Below are positions 27,018 to 35,195 of a stretch of DNA of 64,000 bases, piece after piece. The position numbers and the translations under genes were made by a program. Origin of the DNA: Streptomyces cyaneochromogenes (lineage in GTDB: Bacteria > Actinomycetota > Actinomycetes > Streptomycetales > Streptomycetaceae); the NCBI RefSeq assembly GCF_003963535.1, contig NZ_CP034539.1:4774001-4838000 (forward strand), written 5' to 3'. Under the pieces are notes generated by a model. The model was not told the DNA's origin and searched no databases. It saw nothing but the letters and a program-made list of their open reading frames with translations. Within the stretch, counting starts at the first letter, position 1. Each line of letters opens with the position of its first letter.

Positions 27018-27086
27018 CCCGTCGGCCCCGTTCATGGCCCGTCGGCCCCGTTCGTGACCTGTCGGCCCTGTTCGTGATCTGTGCGA
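27011..27086. repeat. 20-bp tandem repeat, about 3.8 copies
   Basis: Units begin with TTCTTGACCCGTCGGCCCCG and repeat with small changes at 27011, 27031, 27051 and 27071. They start at the very end of the MarR gene and run into the ribA upstream region. Probably slippage-born; any role as spacer or binding array is speculative. Confidence 0.8.
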
Positions 27087-27114
27087 CAAACCCATGAAGC
27101 GTTTCTGAAGTTGT

Positions 27115-27177
27115 TGCTTCAAATTTAAAGCATGGGGTAGGGTCCTGATCCGAGGAGCTGCTTCAAATCTGAAGCAG
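27115..27177. promoter_or_regulatory. Two palindromic operators upstream of ribA
   Basis: TGCTTCAAATTTAAAGCA (27115-27132, nearly symmetric) and CTGCTTCA-AATC-TGAAGCAG (27158-27177, 8-bp perfect arms) flank an AT-poor spacer that should hold the ribA promoter. Centre-to-centre spacing is about 44 bp, four helical turns, which allows cooperative binding by the adjacent MarR protein. Confidence 0.75.
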
Positions 27178-27208
27178 ACAGCCCATGTACGGAACCCGGA
27201 GAACCCGC

Positions 27209-27853
27209 ATGCCCGACTTCACCGCCGCCGCCACCCAGCGCGCCCGTGTCCGGGTCCCGCTGCGCTTCCAGGACGGCTACCGCGCCGACGCCGAACTGGT
27301 CACCTTCCACGGCCTCGCCGACGGTCAGGAACACGTCGCCGTCGTCCTCGGCGACCCGGCCCCCGGCACCACCCCGCTGGTCCGCCTCCACTCCGAGTGC
27401 CTGACCGGCGACGTCTTCGGCTCGGCCCGCTGCGACTGCGGCCCCCAGCTGCGCGAGGCCGTCGAGCGCATCGCCGAGCGCGGTGGCGTGCTGCTGTACC
27501 TGCGCCAGGAGGGCCGCGGCATCGGGCTCTACAACAAGCTCGACGCGTACGCCCTCCAGGACCAGGGCCTCGACACCTACGCCGCGAACGCCGCGCTGGG
27601 CCTGCCCGAGGACGACCGCGACTACACGGCGGCCGCCCAGATGCTCACCGCCCTCGGCATCGGCGCACTGGACCTGCTCTCCAACAACCCCGACAAGGCC
27701 GACCAGTTGCGCGACCTCGGCATCGAGGTCCGCGACCGCGTCCCCACCGGTGTCTTCGCCACCCCGGACAACGTCCGCTACCTGCGCGCGAAGGTCCTGC
27801 AGACCCAGCACACGCTGCCGCTGGGCGACCTCGCGGGGCTCAACGTGGGCTGA
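27209..27853 (+). CDS. ribA: GTP cyclohydrolase II
   Basis: About 214 residues, a stand-alone RibA without the RibB half. The zinc-binding cysteines are in 'SECLTGDVFGSARCDCGPQL', the catalytic region in 'LYLRQEGRGIGLYNKLDAYA', and 'TNNP-like' 'LSNNPDKADQLRDLGI' follows. The Tyr in 'DAYALQDQG' that separates true cyclohydrolase II from the formamidopyrimidine-releasing variants is kept, so the normal product of riboflavin step one is expected. The ATG at 27209 is preferred because GGAG lies 7 bases upstream; an ATG at 27185 has none. Confidence 0.93.
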   Translation: MPDFTAAATQRARVRVPLRFQDGYRADAELVTFHGLADGQEHVAVVLGDPAPGTTPLVRLHSECLTGDVFGSARCDCGPQLREAVERIAERGGVLLYLRQEGRGIGLYNKLDAYALQDQGLDTYAANAALGLPEDDRDYTAAAQMLTALGIGALDLLSNNPDKADQLRDLGIEVRDRVPTGVFATPDNVRYLRAKVLQTQHTLPLGDLAGLNVG

Positions 27854-27867
27854 GCGCACGCAACAAG

Positions 27868-27904
27868 AAGGGGCGGGCGTCCGAACTCCGGACGCCCGCC
27901 CCTT
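27868..27904. terminator. Bidirectional terminator between ribA and the subtilase gene
   Basis: AAGGGGCGGGCGTCCG (27868-27883) pairs perfectly with its complement at 27889-27904 around a 5-base loop, followed on the plus strand by a short T tract. It serves convergent genes. Confidence 0.92.
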
Positions 27905-27921
27905 TGTCGTGTGTACGACGG

Positions 27922-30900
27922 TTACGGCGTGACCTTCTCGATCGTCACCCCGCCGACGCCCGCGGTCGTCCCGCGCGCGTTCAGCAGCCGTACCTCACCG
28001 AAGAGCTGCCGGCCCTCGGGCACGGCCCGCGCGACGGTGATGTTCGCCGACGCCTTCGCCGAGTCGCCCGTGCCGAGCTTCACCGGCGTCGACTCGTCGA
28101 CGGTGACCGAGCCGAGCGCGGAGGAGAAGAACGCGTCCCGGTAGTCGAACGCGGTCGAGCCGGACGGCACCTCGAAGCCGATGACCTCGACGGTGTAGGT
28201 CCCGGCGGCCGGGTTCGCGATGGAGACGGCCTCCTCGGAGTCACCGTCCGCGGACTGGCCGACGAGCTTGCCCTCGGCGTCGTACACGTTCAGGTCGAGG
28301 TCGGAGCTCAGGTCGGAGACCTTGCCGATGGCGACGTCCAGGGACGTGGTGCCCTCGGGCACCTCGACGGTGCTGGTCTGCGTCGCGCCGTCGGCGATCG
28401 TCGGCCGCGCGGTCTTCGAGGAGCCGAGCGCGCCGCCCTTCAGCTTGCCGTCGACGGCCTGCAGCTTGTTGGTCACCGTCCAGTTGGCGGCGACCGGGGT
28501 GCCGACCTTGGCCTCCGGCACGGTCACGGCGGCCGGGTCGAAGGACGCGGCGTAGACCGTGGCGTTCAGCTTGTACGGGTTGTCCAGCAGGGCAGACGTA
28601 CGGCGCACGTCGACCTCGATCTCCCAGACGCCGGGCAGCGGGTCCTCGTAGGAGGCGATGTCCGTCGTGTCGGGGTCGTTGTCGGGGGCCGTGACGCCGT
28701 ACGGGCTGATGGCGCTGAACTTCGCCAGGCTGCCCTCCTTCAGTCCGTCCAGCGTGACCTGGAGCGACTTCGCGCCCTCGGGAACGGTGACGAAGTAGGA
28801 CTTGAAGTTGTTGCGCTGCACCGAGCCGGAGGCGGTGAAGGTGTGCTGGACCGGCGTGGAGACCACGACGGTGTTCAGGATCTGCTTGTCGACGCCCGCG
28901 GTCCTCGGGTCGTCGGCCTCCAGGATCACGCTCTTGATGCCGGCGTGCTTGGGCGCGGCCTGCAGCTTGACCGTCACCGCCTTGTTCAGCGGCAGGTTGA
29001 CGACCTTCGGGCCGGCGATCGAGAAGGTGCGGGCCTTGTTGTTCGCCAGGCGCAGGGTGTGCGGGAGCGAGCCGGCGGGGCCGGACGTACGGGTGATGGT
29101 GACGTCGTACGTCTTCTTCTGGCCCGCCTTGAGGCCGCCCTCGCGGTCGTAGACGCCCGTGCCGAAGCCCGGCGTCTTCAGGGCCTGGTCGAGCGCGGTG
29201 TCGACCGGGGCCTTCACGGCGTAGTCGTGCGCGGTGGCGCCCGCCTTGATGGCCTTCCAGGCGCCGGCGACGTCCATGAGGCCGGCACCCTCCTCGTAGG
29301 CCTGAAGTCCCTCGATGTGCTTGGCCGTTGAGGTGAGAGCCGTGCGCAGCTTCTCGGGCGTCAGCTTGATGCCCCGCTGCTCGGCGGCGGACAGGAGCAG
29401 CGCGGACGAGCCCGCGGCCTGCGGGGACGCCATCGAGGTGCCGTTGTACATCGCGTAGCCGGCCGGCAGCTTCCAGCCCGCCTCGGCGATCGGGGCGCCG
29501 GGCATCCAGGCCGGGATGGTGCTGACCGCGGAGCCGGGGGCGACGATCGTCGGCGTGAAGCCGCCGTCCTCACGCGGGCCGCGCGAGGAGAAGTTGAACA
29601 GCTGGTACTCGTTCTCGACGCCGGTGCCGTAGTTGGCGGCGAAGGTCTCCTTGGAGACGCCGGCGCCGACGGAGATCACCTTGTCGGCGAGGCCGGGGTC
29701 GCCGATGGTGTTGGCGCCCGGGCCGGAGTTGCCGGCGGAGATGACGAGCTGGACGCCGTAGGTGTCGATGAGCCGCGTGTACATCTCGGCGCGGGCGTTG
29801 TTGCCGTCGTTCAGCGGGGGCAGGCCGCCGATGGACATGTTGACGACGTCGACGCCGCGGTTGGCGACGAGGTCGATCATGCCCTCGGTGAGCGCGACGT
29901 TGGAGCAGCCGGGGCCGAAGACGCAGGCCCGGGACGACACGATCTTCGCGCCGGGGGCGGCGCCGTTCATGTTCTTGCTGCCGAGCAGGCCGTTGGCGGC
30001 GGTGATGCCGGCCACGTGGCTGCCGTGCGAGCCGGCGGTGAGGCCGATGTTGACGAAGTCGGCCTTCTTGCCGACCCAGTCGCCGCCCAGCGGGTCCATC
30101 GGGACGTCCTTGCGGACCTCCACGACGAAGTCCTGGGTCTCGGGGATGTCCGTGGCGGGGTTGTCGGTGCCGAAGTGGCCGACCTGGTGGCCGTCCTTGT
30201 ACGGCTTCATCGGGGTGTCGTCGGTGAAGTCGCCGTTGTCGTTGACGTCGACGGTGACCGTGCCGGCGGTGGGGTTGTACAGGACGCCCCAGTCGTCGGT
30301 CTTGTCGCCGTCGCGGTTGACGTCGCCGTCGGCGTCGCCGTCCTTGGCCTCGCCCTGGTTGGTGACGGCCTCACGGAAGGTGCTGATCTGGTACGAGCCC
30401 TCGGGCGCCGTCCAGCTCTTGCCCCCGAAGGTGAAGGACGGGCCGGAGACGGAGGTGGTCATCGCCCGCCAGGTGCCGTCGCCGTCGACGATCGGGTCGG
30501 TGGCGGTCACCCAGTCGACGATCTTGCGCTCGCCGGTCGTCGTCTTCTGCAGCGCCGGGCTGGCGAGGTCGACACCGGTGTCGAGGACACCGATGGTGAC
30601 GCCGCGCCCGTCGGCCTTCGGGTTCTTCTTCACGAAGTCCACGGCGCCCGTCTCGAAGGACGGGTTGTACGGGTTCTTCGCGGGGGTGTTCTCGTCCGGG
30701 CCCGGGTAAGTGGCCGCGGTCGCGCTCGACTTGGTGCCGCTGTCGAGGCTCGGCTCTTCGAGGGGTATCTCGTCCCGCAGGTCGATGGCCTGCACGGAGG
30801 AGAGCTTCGCGGCGGCCGCGATGGCCGAGTCCGCCTTGCCGGTCGGCACGGTGGCGCGTACGTAGCCGAGCTTGTCGTACGTACGGCCCACGGAGCCGCC

Positions 30901-31203
30901 CTTGATCGCGTCCAGCTCCGCGGCGACCTTCTCGGTCTGGCCGGGCGCGGTGGCGATCATCATCGTGACGGTCTTGTCGCGCTGTGCCTTGGCCTCCGCG
31001 AGGAGGTCGGCGTCGTCCGAACCGAGCTTGTCGTGGGCGGACTTGACGCCGGGGTCGGCCGCGGTGGCGGTGGTGCCGTCCGCGGCGAGGGCGAGGGGTA
31101 TGGGCCCGGCCGCGGAGAGCGCGGCGACGAGGCCTGCGGCCACGGCGATACGGGCAGCGCGTTTCGCGCCCGATATCGGGGCCGAGTGGGGGGTGGTGGG
31201 CAT
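27922..31203 (-). CDS. Secreted S8 subtilisin-like serine peptidase
   Basis: About 1093 residues. A signal peptide ('IAVAAGLVAALSAAGPIPLA') is followed by an I9-type propeptide. The S8 catalytic triad is Asp in 'IGVLDTGVDLAS' (about 208), His in 'GSHGSHVAGITAANG' (about 393) and Ser in 'YNGTSMASPQAAG' (about 586). A large insertion with Asp/Gly-rich, perhaps calcium-binding, stretches separates Asp and His. The C-terminal ~450 residues are beta-rich, resembling PPC and Fn3-like domains. It should be an extracellular nutritional or developmental protease. The ATG at 31203 has AGGGA upstream. Confidence 0.95.
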   Translation of the reverse strand: MPTTPHSAPISGAKRAARIAVAAGLVAALSAAGPIPLALAADGTTATAADPGVKSAHDKLGSDDADLLAEAKAQRDKTVTMMIATAPGQTEKVAAELDAIKGGSVGRTYDKLGYVRATVPTGKADSAIAAAAKLSSVQAIDLRDEIPLEEPSLDSGTKSSATAATYPGPDENTPAKNPYNPSFETGAVDFVKKNPKADGRGVTIGVLDTGVDLASPALQKTTTGERKIVDWVTATDPIVDGDGTWRAMTTSVSGPSFTFGGKSWTAPEGSYQISTFREAVTNQGEAKDGDADGDVNRDGDKTDDWGVLYNPTAGTVTVDVNDNGDFTDDTPMKPYKDGHQVGHFGTDNPATDIPETQDFVVEVRKDVPMDPLGGDWVGKKADFVNIGLTAGSHGSHVAGITAANGLLGSKNMNGAAPGAKIVSSRACVFGPGCSNVALTEGMIDLVANRGVDVVNMSIGGLPPLNDGNNARAEMYTRLIDTYGVQLVISAGNSGPGANTIGDPGLADKVISVGAGVSKETFAANYGTGVENEYQLFNFSSRGPREDGGFTPTIVAPGSAVSTIPAWMPGAPIAEAGWKLPAGYAMYNGTSMASPQAAGSSALLLSAAEQRGIKLTPEKLRTALTSTAKHIEGLQAYEEGAGLMDVAGAWKAIKAGATAHDYAVKAPVDTALDQALKTPGFGTGVYDREGGLKAGQKKTYDVTITRTSGPAGSLPHTLRLANNKARTFSIAGPKVVNLPLNKAVTVKLQAAPKHAGIKSVILEADDPRTAGVDKQILNTVVVSTPVQHTFTASGSVQRNNFKSYFVTVPEGAKSLQVTLDGLKEGSLAKFSAISPYGVTAPDNDPDTTDIASYEDPLPGVWEIEVDVRRTSALLDNPYKLNATVYAASFDPAAVTVPEAKVGTPVAANWTVTNKLQAVDGKLKGGALGSSKTARPTIADGATQTSTVEVPEGTTSLDVAIGKVSDLSSDLDLNVYDAEGKLVGQSADGDSEEAVSIANPAAGTYTVEVIGFEVPSGSTAFDYRDAFFSSALGSVTVDESTPVKLGTGDSAKASANITVARAVPEGRQLFGEVRLLNARGTTAGVGGVTIEKVTP

Positions 31204-31455
31204 GGTGATCCCTGGTGCTGAAGGAACGTAGGCGTCGGCGGCCGGAACGAGCACCTTCGACCGCCGCGGTCCGGATAGTGATCCCGGATGATCGCCTAGC
31301 TTTCCTCAAGGGACCGATTTCTGTTGATAGTTCACGGAGGAGAGATCGTGGACTGGCACATACTCGCCATACGCCACGAGGGACTTAACGGACCATGCTG
31401 TGACATTCCTGTGAGTCGGCAGGGGTTGCTGGGGTTTCTGGTGAGCCAGGGGCCT

Positions 31456-31530
31456 GATGAGTCGTGGCCTGTTGGGTCACGGCCCGGCGAGTCACGGCCT
31501 GGTGGATCACGGCCTGGTGGATCACGGCCT
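31456..31530. repeat. 15-bp tandem repeat, five copies
   Basis: Units of the form GGTGGATCACGGCCT occur at 31456, 31471, 31486, 31501 and 31516; the last two are identical. They lie just past the stop of the minus-strand arsM gene. A 70-codon plus-strand frame across them is low-complexity and not credible. Confidence 0.85.
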
Positions 31531-31537
31531 TGCTGAG

Positions 31538-32308
31538 TCAGACCGTCGGCTTCACGGCCCGGACGATGGCGGAGTGCATGCCGTCGGCGACGGCGTGCGT
31601 GGCCGTGATCTCGACATCCGTGAAGCCGGCCGCCTCCAGCCCCTCCCGGTACTCCGCGAAGGACAGCGCGCCGGCGATGCAGCCGACGTGGTCGCCGCGC
31701 TCGCCGCGCTGGGCGGGGGTGAGGGTGTCCTCGGCGACGACATCGGTGACGCCGATCCGGCCACCCGGCCTGAGCACGCGGAAGGCCTCGGCGAAGACGG
31801 CCGGCTTGTCGACGGACAGGTTGATGACGCAGTTGGAGATCACGACGTCGATCGTGGCGGCGGGCAGCGGGACGGCCTCGATGGTGCCCTTGAGGAACTC
31901 GACGTTGGCGGCTCCCGCCTTCCTCGCGTTGGCGAGGGCCAGGGCGAGCATCTCCTCGGTCATGTCCAGCCCGTACGCCTTGCCGGTCGGGCCGACCCGG
32001 CGGGCGGAGAGCAGGACGTCGATGCCGCCGCCGGAGCCCATGTCGAGGACACGCTCACCCAGGCGGAGTTCGGCCACGGCTGTGGGGTTGCCGCAGCCGA
32101 GGGAGGCGGCGAGGGCCTCGGCGGGGAGGGTGTCGCGGTCGGCGGCGGCGTAGAGGGTGGAACCGAAGTTGTCGTCTACCTCTACGGGCTCGGGTCCGCA
32201 GCAGGTGGAGTCACAGCAGGCGGCGGAGCCGCCCTCGGTGACCTTCAGGGCTGCGGTGGCATACCGCTGACGGACGGTTTCGCGCAGGTCGGTGGGCTGG
32301 TCGCTCAT
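31538..32308 (-). CDS. arsM: Arsenite S-adenosylmethionine methyltransferase
   Basis: 256 residues. The methyltransferase motif I is 'ERVLDMGSGGGIDVLLSA'. The ArsM signature 'ASLGCGNPTAVAEL' is present, as are the conserved arsenic-binding cysteines in 'VISNCVINLSVDK' and 'HVGCIAGALSFAEY', plus an extra N-terminal cysteine cluster ('ACCDSTCCGPEP'). It methylates As(III), using SAM and thiols, to methylated or volatile arsenicals. The ATG has AGGAG about 6 bases upstream. It is divergent from arsR, so both units probably share control by ArsR. Confidence 0.95.
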   Translation of the reverse strand: MSDQPTDLRETVRQRYATAALKVTEGGSAACCDSTCCGPEPVEVDDNFGSTLYAAADRDTLPAEALAASLGCGNPTAVAELRLGERVLDMGSGGGIDVLLSARRVGPTGKAYGLDMTEEMLALALANARKAGAANVEFLKGTIEAVPLPAATIDVVISNCVINLSVDKPAVFAEAFRVLRPGGRIGVTDVVAEDTLTPAQRGERGDHVGCIAGALSFAEYREGLEAAGFTDVEITATHAVADGMHSAIVRAVKPTV

Positions 32309-32354
32309 GACTCACTCCTGGGTTGCCGCGAACGGGTGGATGGCCGCTACCGGG

Positions 32355-32378
32355 CTGCATTGAAGTTCTTCGATGCAG
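32355..32378. promoter_or_regulatory. ArsR operator palindrome
   Basis: CTGCATTGAAG-TT-CTTCGATGCAG, 11-bp arms with one mismatch, in the 117-bp divergent arsM/arsR intergenic region. A weaker related sequence (TTGAATCGAAGGATGTCAA) follows at about 32398-32416. Both resemble the imperfect dyads bound by ArsR/SmtB repressors. Confidence 0.78.
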
Positions 32379-32425
32379 CTGACTCCAACGTTGCGCCTTG
32401 AATCGAAGGATGTCAACATAGAAGT

Positions 32426-32803
32426 GTGTCGAAACAAGAGCTGGAAGTGCTCGGCCAGGACGCGGCCGACGCCTGCTGCGCGGGCCTGGCCTCCGCACCC
32501 CTGGCCGAGGACCGGGCCGCCGAGCTGGCGAAGCTGTTCAAGGCCCTGGGCGATCCCGTGCGGCTGCGGCTGCTGTCGATGATCGCCTCACGGGACGGCG
32601 GCGAGGTCTGCGTGTGCGAACTGACCCCGGCCTTCGAGCTGTCCCAGCCGACGATCTCCCACCACCTCAAGCTCCTCCGCCAGGCCGGCCTCATCGACTG
32701 CGAGCGGCGGGGCACGTGGGTCTACTACTGGGTGCTGCCCGACACCCTCGACCTGCTCGCCCAGTTCCTGAGGACACCGCAGGCCGCCGGAGCGCCCGCG
32801 TGA
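32426..32803 (+). CDS. arsR: ArsR-family arsenic-responsive repressor
   Basis: 125 residues with a winged helix: 'LFKALGDPVRLRLLSMI', recognition helix 'LSQPTISHHLKLLRQAGLI' and wing 'CERRGTWVYYWVL'. The As(III)-sensing Cys-x-Cys is in 'EVCVCELTPAF', and two further cysteines lie near the N-terminus ('DACCAGL'). The GTG start at 32426 follows the operator region. Its stop overlaps the next gene by GTGA, so the two are translationally coupled. It should release arsM and its own operon when As(III) binds. Confidence 0.95.
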   Translation: MSKQELEVLGQDAADACCAGLASAPLAEDRAAELAKLFKALGDPVRLRLLSMIASRDGGEVCVCELTPAFELSQPTISHHLKLLRQAGLIDCERRGTWVYYWVLPDTLDLLAQFLRTPQAAGAPA

Positions 32804-33546
32804 GCGCGCCACTGGCCCGGCGGGCGGCGGCCGAGGCCGTCGGTTCGGCAGCCCTGGTCGCGGTGGTGGTCGGCTCCGGCATCCAGGCGACCGAGCTCTC
32901 CCGTGACGTCGGAGTGCAGCTGCTCGCCAACTCGCTGGCCACCGTATTCGGCCTGGGCGTGCTCATCGCGCTGCTCGGCCCGGTCTCCGGCGCCCACTTC
33001 AATCCGGTCGTCACGCTCGCCGCCTGGTTCACCGGCCGACGGGGCGGGGACGGTCCGACCGGGCGGGACGTGGCCGCGTACGTCCCCGCACAGATCGCGG
33101 GAGCGATCGGGGGCGCGGTGCTGGCCGACGCCATGTTCGCGCGACCGCTGGTCCAGTGGTCCACGCACGACCGCTCGGCCGGTCACCTGTGGCTCGGCGA
33201 GCTCGTCGCCACCGCCGGGCTCGTCCTCCTCGTCCTCGGCCTGACCCGCGTCGGCCGCGACCGGCTCGCCCCCGTGGCGGTGGCCTCGTACATCGGCGCC
33301 GCCTACTGGTTCACGTCGTCCACGTCCTTCGCCAACCCGGCGGTGACGGTCGGCCGGGCGTTCACCGACACCTTCGCGGGGATCGCGCCCGCCTCGGTCG
33401 GCGGGTTCGTGGCGGCGCAGCTGGTGGGGGGCGCGCTCGGACTGGCGCTGGTGGCGGTGGTCTTCGGGCGGCGGGGGACGGCCGTACGGGTGGAGACCGC
33501 CGCACCCCGGGAGGCGCCGGGCGTCACCGCGCCCACGCTTCCCTGA
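32800..33546 (+). CDS. Aquaporin/MIP-family channel in the arsenic operon
   Basis: 248 residues with six transmembrane segments and two pore half-helices. The duplicated NPA signatures appear as 'SGAHFNPVVTLAAW' and 'SFANPAVTVGRAF'; the first is the NPV variant. Translation is coupled to arsR by a GTGA overlap. No ArsB or Acr3 pump gene is present in the locus, so this channel may release arsenite down its gradient, as AqpS does in Sinorhizobium. It could alternatively pass glycerol or methylated arsenicals. The C-terminus is a short Pro/Ala-rich tail. Confidence 0.9.
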   Translation: MSAPLARRAAAEAVGSAALVAVVVGSGIQATELSRDVGVQLLANSLATVFGLGVLIALLGPVSGAHFNPVVTLAAWFTGRRGGDGPTGRDVAAYVPAQIAGAIGGAVLADAMFARPLVQWSTHDRSAGHLWLGELVATAGLVLLVLGLTRVGRDRLAPVAVASYIGAAYWFTSSTSFANPAVTVGRAFTDTFAGIAPASVGGFVAAQLVGGALGLALVAVVFGRRGTAVRVETAAPREAPGVTAPTLP

Positions 33547-33664
33547 CCTCCCTCGGACAACCGCGACCGTGACCCGGACAACCACCACCGCTGCTCGGAG
33601 ACACACGGACCCGCCACCCCGAAACGCACGGACCGTCACCCGGAAACACACAGAAGGCCACGTC

Positions 33665-34099
33665 ATGAGCCCCAGCTCCCCCGCCGAGCGCCCCTCCGTC
33701 CTCTTCGTCTGCGTCCACAACGCCGGCCGCTCCCAGATGGCCGCGGCCTTCCTCACCCATCTTGCGGGAGACGCGGTCGAGGTCCGCTCGGCCGGCTCGG
33801 CGCCCGCCGACACGGTGAACCCCGCGGTCGTGGCGGCGATGCGGGAAGCCGGTATCGACATCTCCGCGCAGACCCCGAAGATCCTGACCACCGAGGCCGT
33901 CCAGGCGTCCGACGTCGTGATCACCATGGGCTGCGGCGACACCTGCCCCGTCTTCCCCGGCAAGACCTACCTGGACTGGACGCTGGACGACCCCGCCGGC
34001 CAGGGCGTGGACGCCGTACGGCCCATCCGTGAGGAGATCGAGCGACGCGTCCGCGCGCTGCTGACCGACCTCGGCGTGACGACCTCTACGGCCCCCTGA
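33665..34099 (+). CDS. arsC: Arsenate reductase of the low-molecular-weight phosphatase fold
   Basis: 144 residues. The P-loop nucleophile is in 'VLFVCVHNAGRSQMAAAF' (C-x5-R-S), and the resolving cysteines lie in 'MGCGDTCPVFPGK', followed by 'LDWTLDDPAGQ' with the general acid Asp. This is the actinobacterial ArsC type that works with thioredoxin or mycothiol and reduces As(V) to As(III). The ATG at 33665 is 118 bp after the channel gene. The spacer has loose repeats (GACCCGGACAACCACC-like) and no terminator, so one operon is likely. Confidence 0.94.
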   Translation: MSPSSPAERPSVLFVCVHNAGRSQMAAAFLTHLAGDAVEVRSAGSAPADTVNPAVVAAMREAGIDISAQTPKILTTEAVQASDVVITMGCGDTCPVFPGKTYLDWTLDDPAGQGVDAVRPIREEIERRVRALLTDLGVTTSTAP

Positions 34100-34106
34100 G
34101 CGCCGC

Positions 34107-34898
34107 TCAGCCCAGCTGAAGCCGGTCGATCAGCCCGGCCGCGGTGAATTCGTCCACCAGCTCGGCGCGGCCCTCGGTGAAGTGGGCCCAGCTGTCGAAG
34201 TGGACGGGAACGATCCACCGCGCCCCGAGTATCCGCGCGGCCTCCGCGGCCCGGGCGCTGTCGAGGGTGAGCAACTGGCGGTCGAGGATGTCGCCGCGAG
34301 CCGCGCCGGCGAAGAGCACGGCGGTGTCCACCGGCCCGAACCGCTCGGCGATCTCCTTGACCGGCCCGAGCTGGGCGTTGTCACCGCTGACGTACACGGT
34401 GGGCAGACCGTCCCCGGCCAGCACGAACCCGACGACCTGCCCGATGACCGGTTCGAGTTCCTCCCGCTCGCCCGGGCCGTGCAGCGCGGGCACCCCGGTC
34501 ACGGTGATCGCGCCCCCGCCGGGCCGCCCCACCTCCACGGACTCCCAGTCCTTCAGCCCCCGAGCGGTACCGCCCAGCCGTCCCGCCCCACTCGGCGTGG
34601 TCAGAGTGAGCGGCACATCGGCGAGCAGGGCACGGCCGGAGACGTCGAGGTTGTCGGGGTGCTCGTCGTGCGAGAGCAGCACCACGTCGATACGGCCGAG
34701 TTCGGCGGGCGAGGCGGAGGCGGCGGCGGTCTTGGTCAGCGCGCGACCGCCACCCAGGGGGTAGTCGCCGGGGGCGTCGAAGGTGGGGTCGGTGAGGAGG
34801 CGCAGGCCGCCGTACTCGATGAGGGCGGTGGGGCCGCCGAAGACGCGGACGGAGACGGGGGCGGGGACCTGCTCGGTGGTGGTGCGGGTGTCGACCAT
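34107..34898 (-). CDS. MBL-fold metal-dependent hydrolase (UPF0173-like)
   Basis: 263 residues with the beta-lactamase-like fold. 'ALIEYGGLRLLTDPTFD' opens the fold. The metal motif is 'LLSHDEHPDNLD' rather than the full HxHxDH, followed by 'VTGVPALHGPG', 'YVSGDNAQLGPV' and the terminal 'WIVPVHFDSWAHF'. It resembles L-ascorbate-6-phosphate-lactonase-like proteins of unknown substrate. It ends 7 bp from arsC but on the opposite strand. The nested inverted repeat at 34907-34981 overlaps its ribosome-site region and probably regulates it. Confidence 0.85.
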   Translation of the reverse strand: MVDTRTTTEQVPAPVSVRVFGGPTALIEYGGLRLLTDPTFDAPGDYPLGGGRALTKTAAASASPAELGRIDVVLLSHDEHPDNLDVSGRALLADVPLTLTTPSGAGRLGGTARGLKDWESVEVGRPGGGAITVTGVPALHGPGEREELEPVIGQVVGFVLAGDGLPTVYVSGDNAQLGPVKEIAERFGPVDTAVLFAGAARGDILDRQLLTLDSARAAEAARILGARWIVPVHFDSWAHFTEGRAELVDEFTAAGLIDRLQLG

Positions 34899-34906
34899 CG
34901 CCAGAC

Positions 34907-34981
34907 CTCACGTTTGATAGGGATCGCATCCGTGAGACACAGCTAACCGCGCCTCACGGATGGATGCAACCCAAACGTGAG
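34907..34981. promoter_or_regulatory. Nested inverted-repeat operator upstream of the MBL gene
   Basis: Outer arms CTCACGTTTG (34907-34916) and CAAACGTGAG (34972-34981) enclose inner arms ATCCGTGAG (34928-34936) and CTCACGGAT (34953-34961). Equivalently, a 30-bp element bounded by CTCACG and CGTGAG is followed by an inverted diverged copy. Four CTCACG half-sites suggest binding of two dimers. The sites lie between the MBL start and the divergent accessory operon. Confidence 0.75.
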
Positions 34982-35195
34982 AAGCCACGTGTCGCGTGCC
35001 CGGGAACTCGTCGATGCGAACCGGGCCGCCGAAGGTGACCGACGGGACGGCGGCGAGGGCGATGGGCGGGACGGCGCGGGTGTTCTCGCCGGTGGCTGGA
35101 CTTCGCCGAACTCTGACATGCGCACGCGCATCCGGAGCGACAATGGCCGCTCGGGCCCCAGGGTGATCCAACGACGCGCAGGGACGGAGTTCCGT

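Noticed and set aside
30016-31221. 401-codon plus-strand frame opposite the subtilase
   Set aside because: Composition is typical of a frame shadow in GC-rich DNA; the minus strand has the complete S8 triad.
31324-31536. 70-codon plus-strand small protein
   Set aside because: The second half is just the translated 15-bp tandem repeat; no ribosome site or conserved motif supports it.
34977-35195. N-terminal extension of the 131-residue protein
   Set aside because: The extension overlaps the inverted-repeat operator and reads as low-complexity Gly/Asp sequence; the ATG at 35196 has a proper ribosome site.
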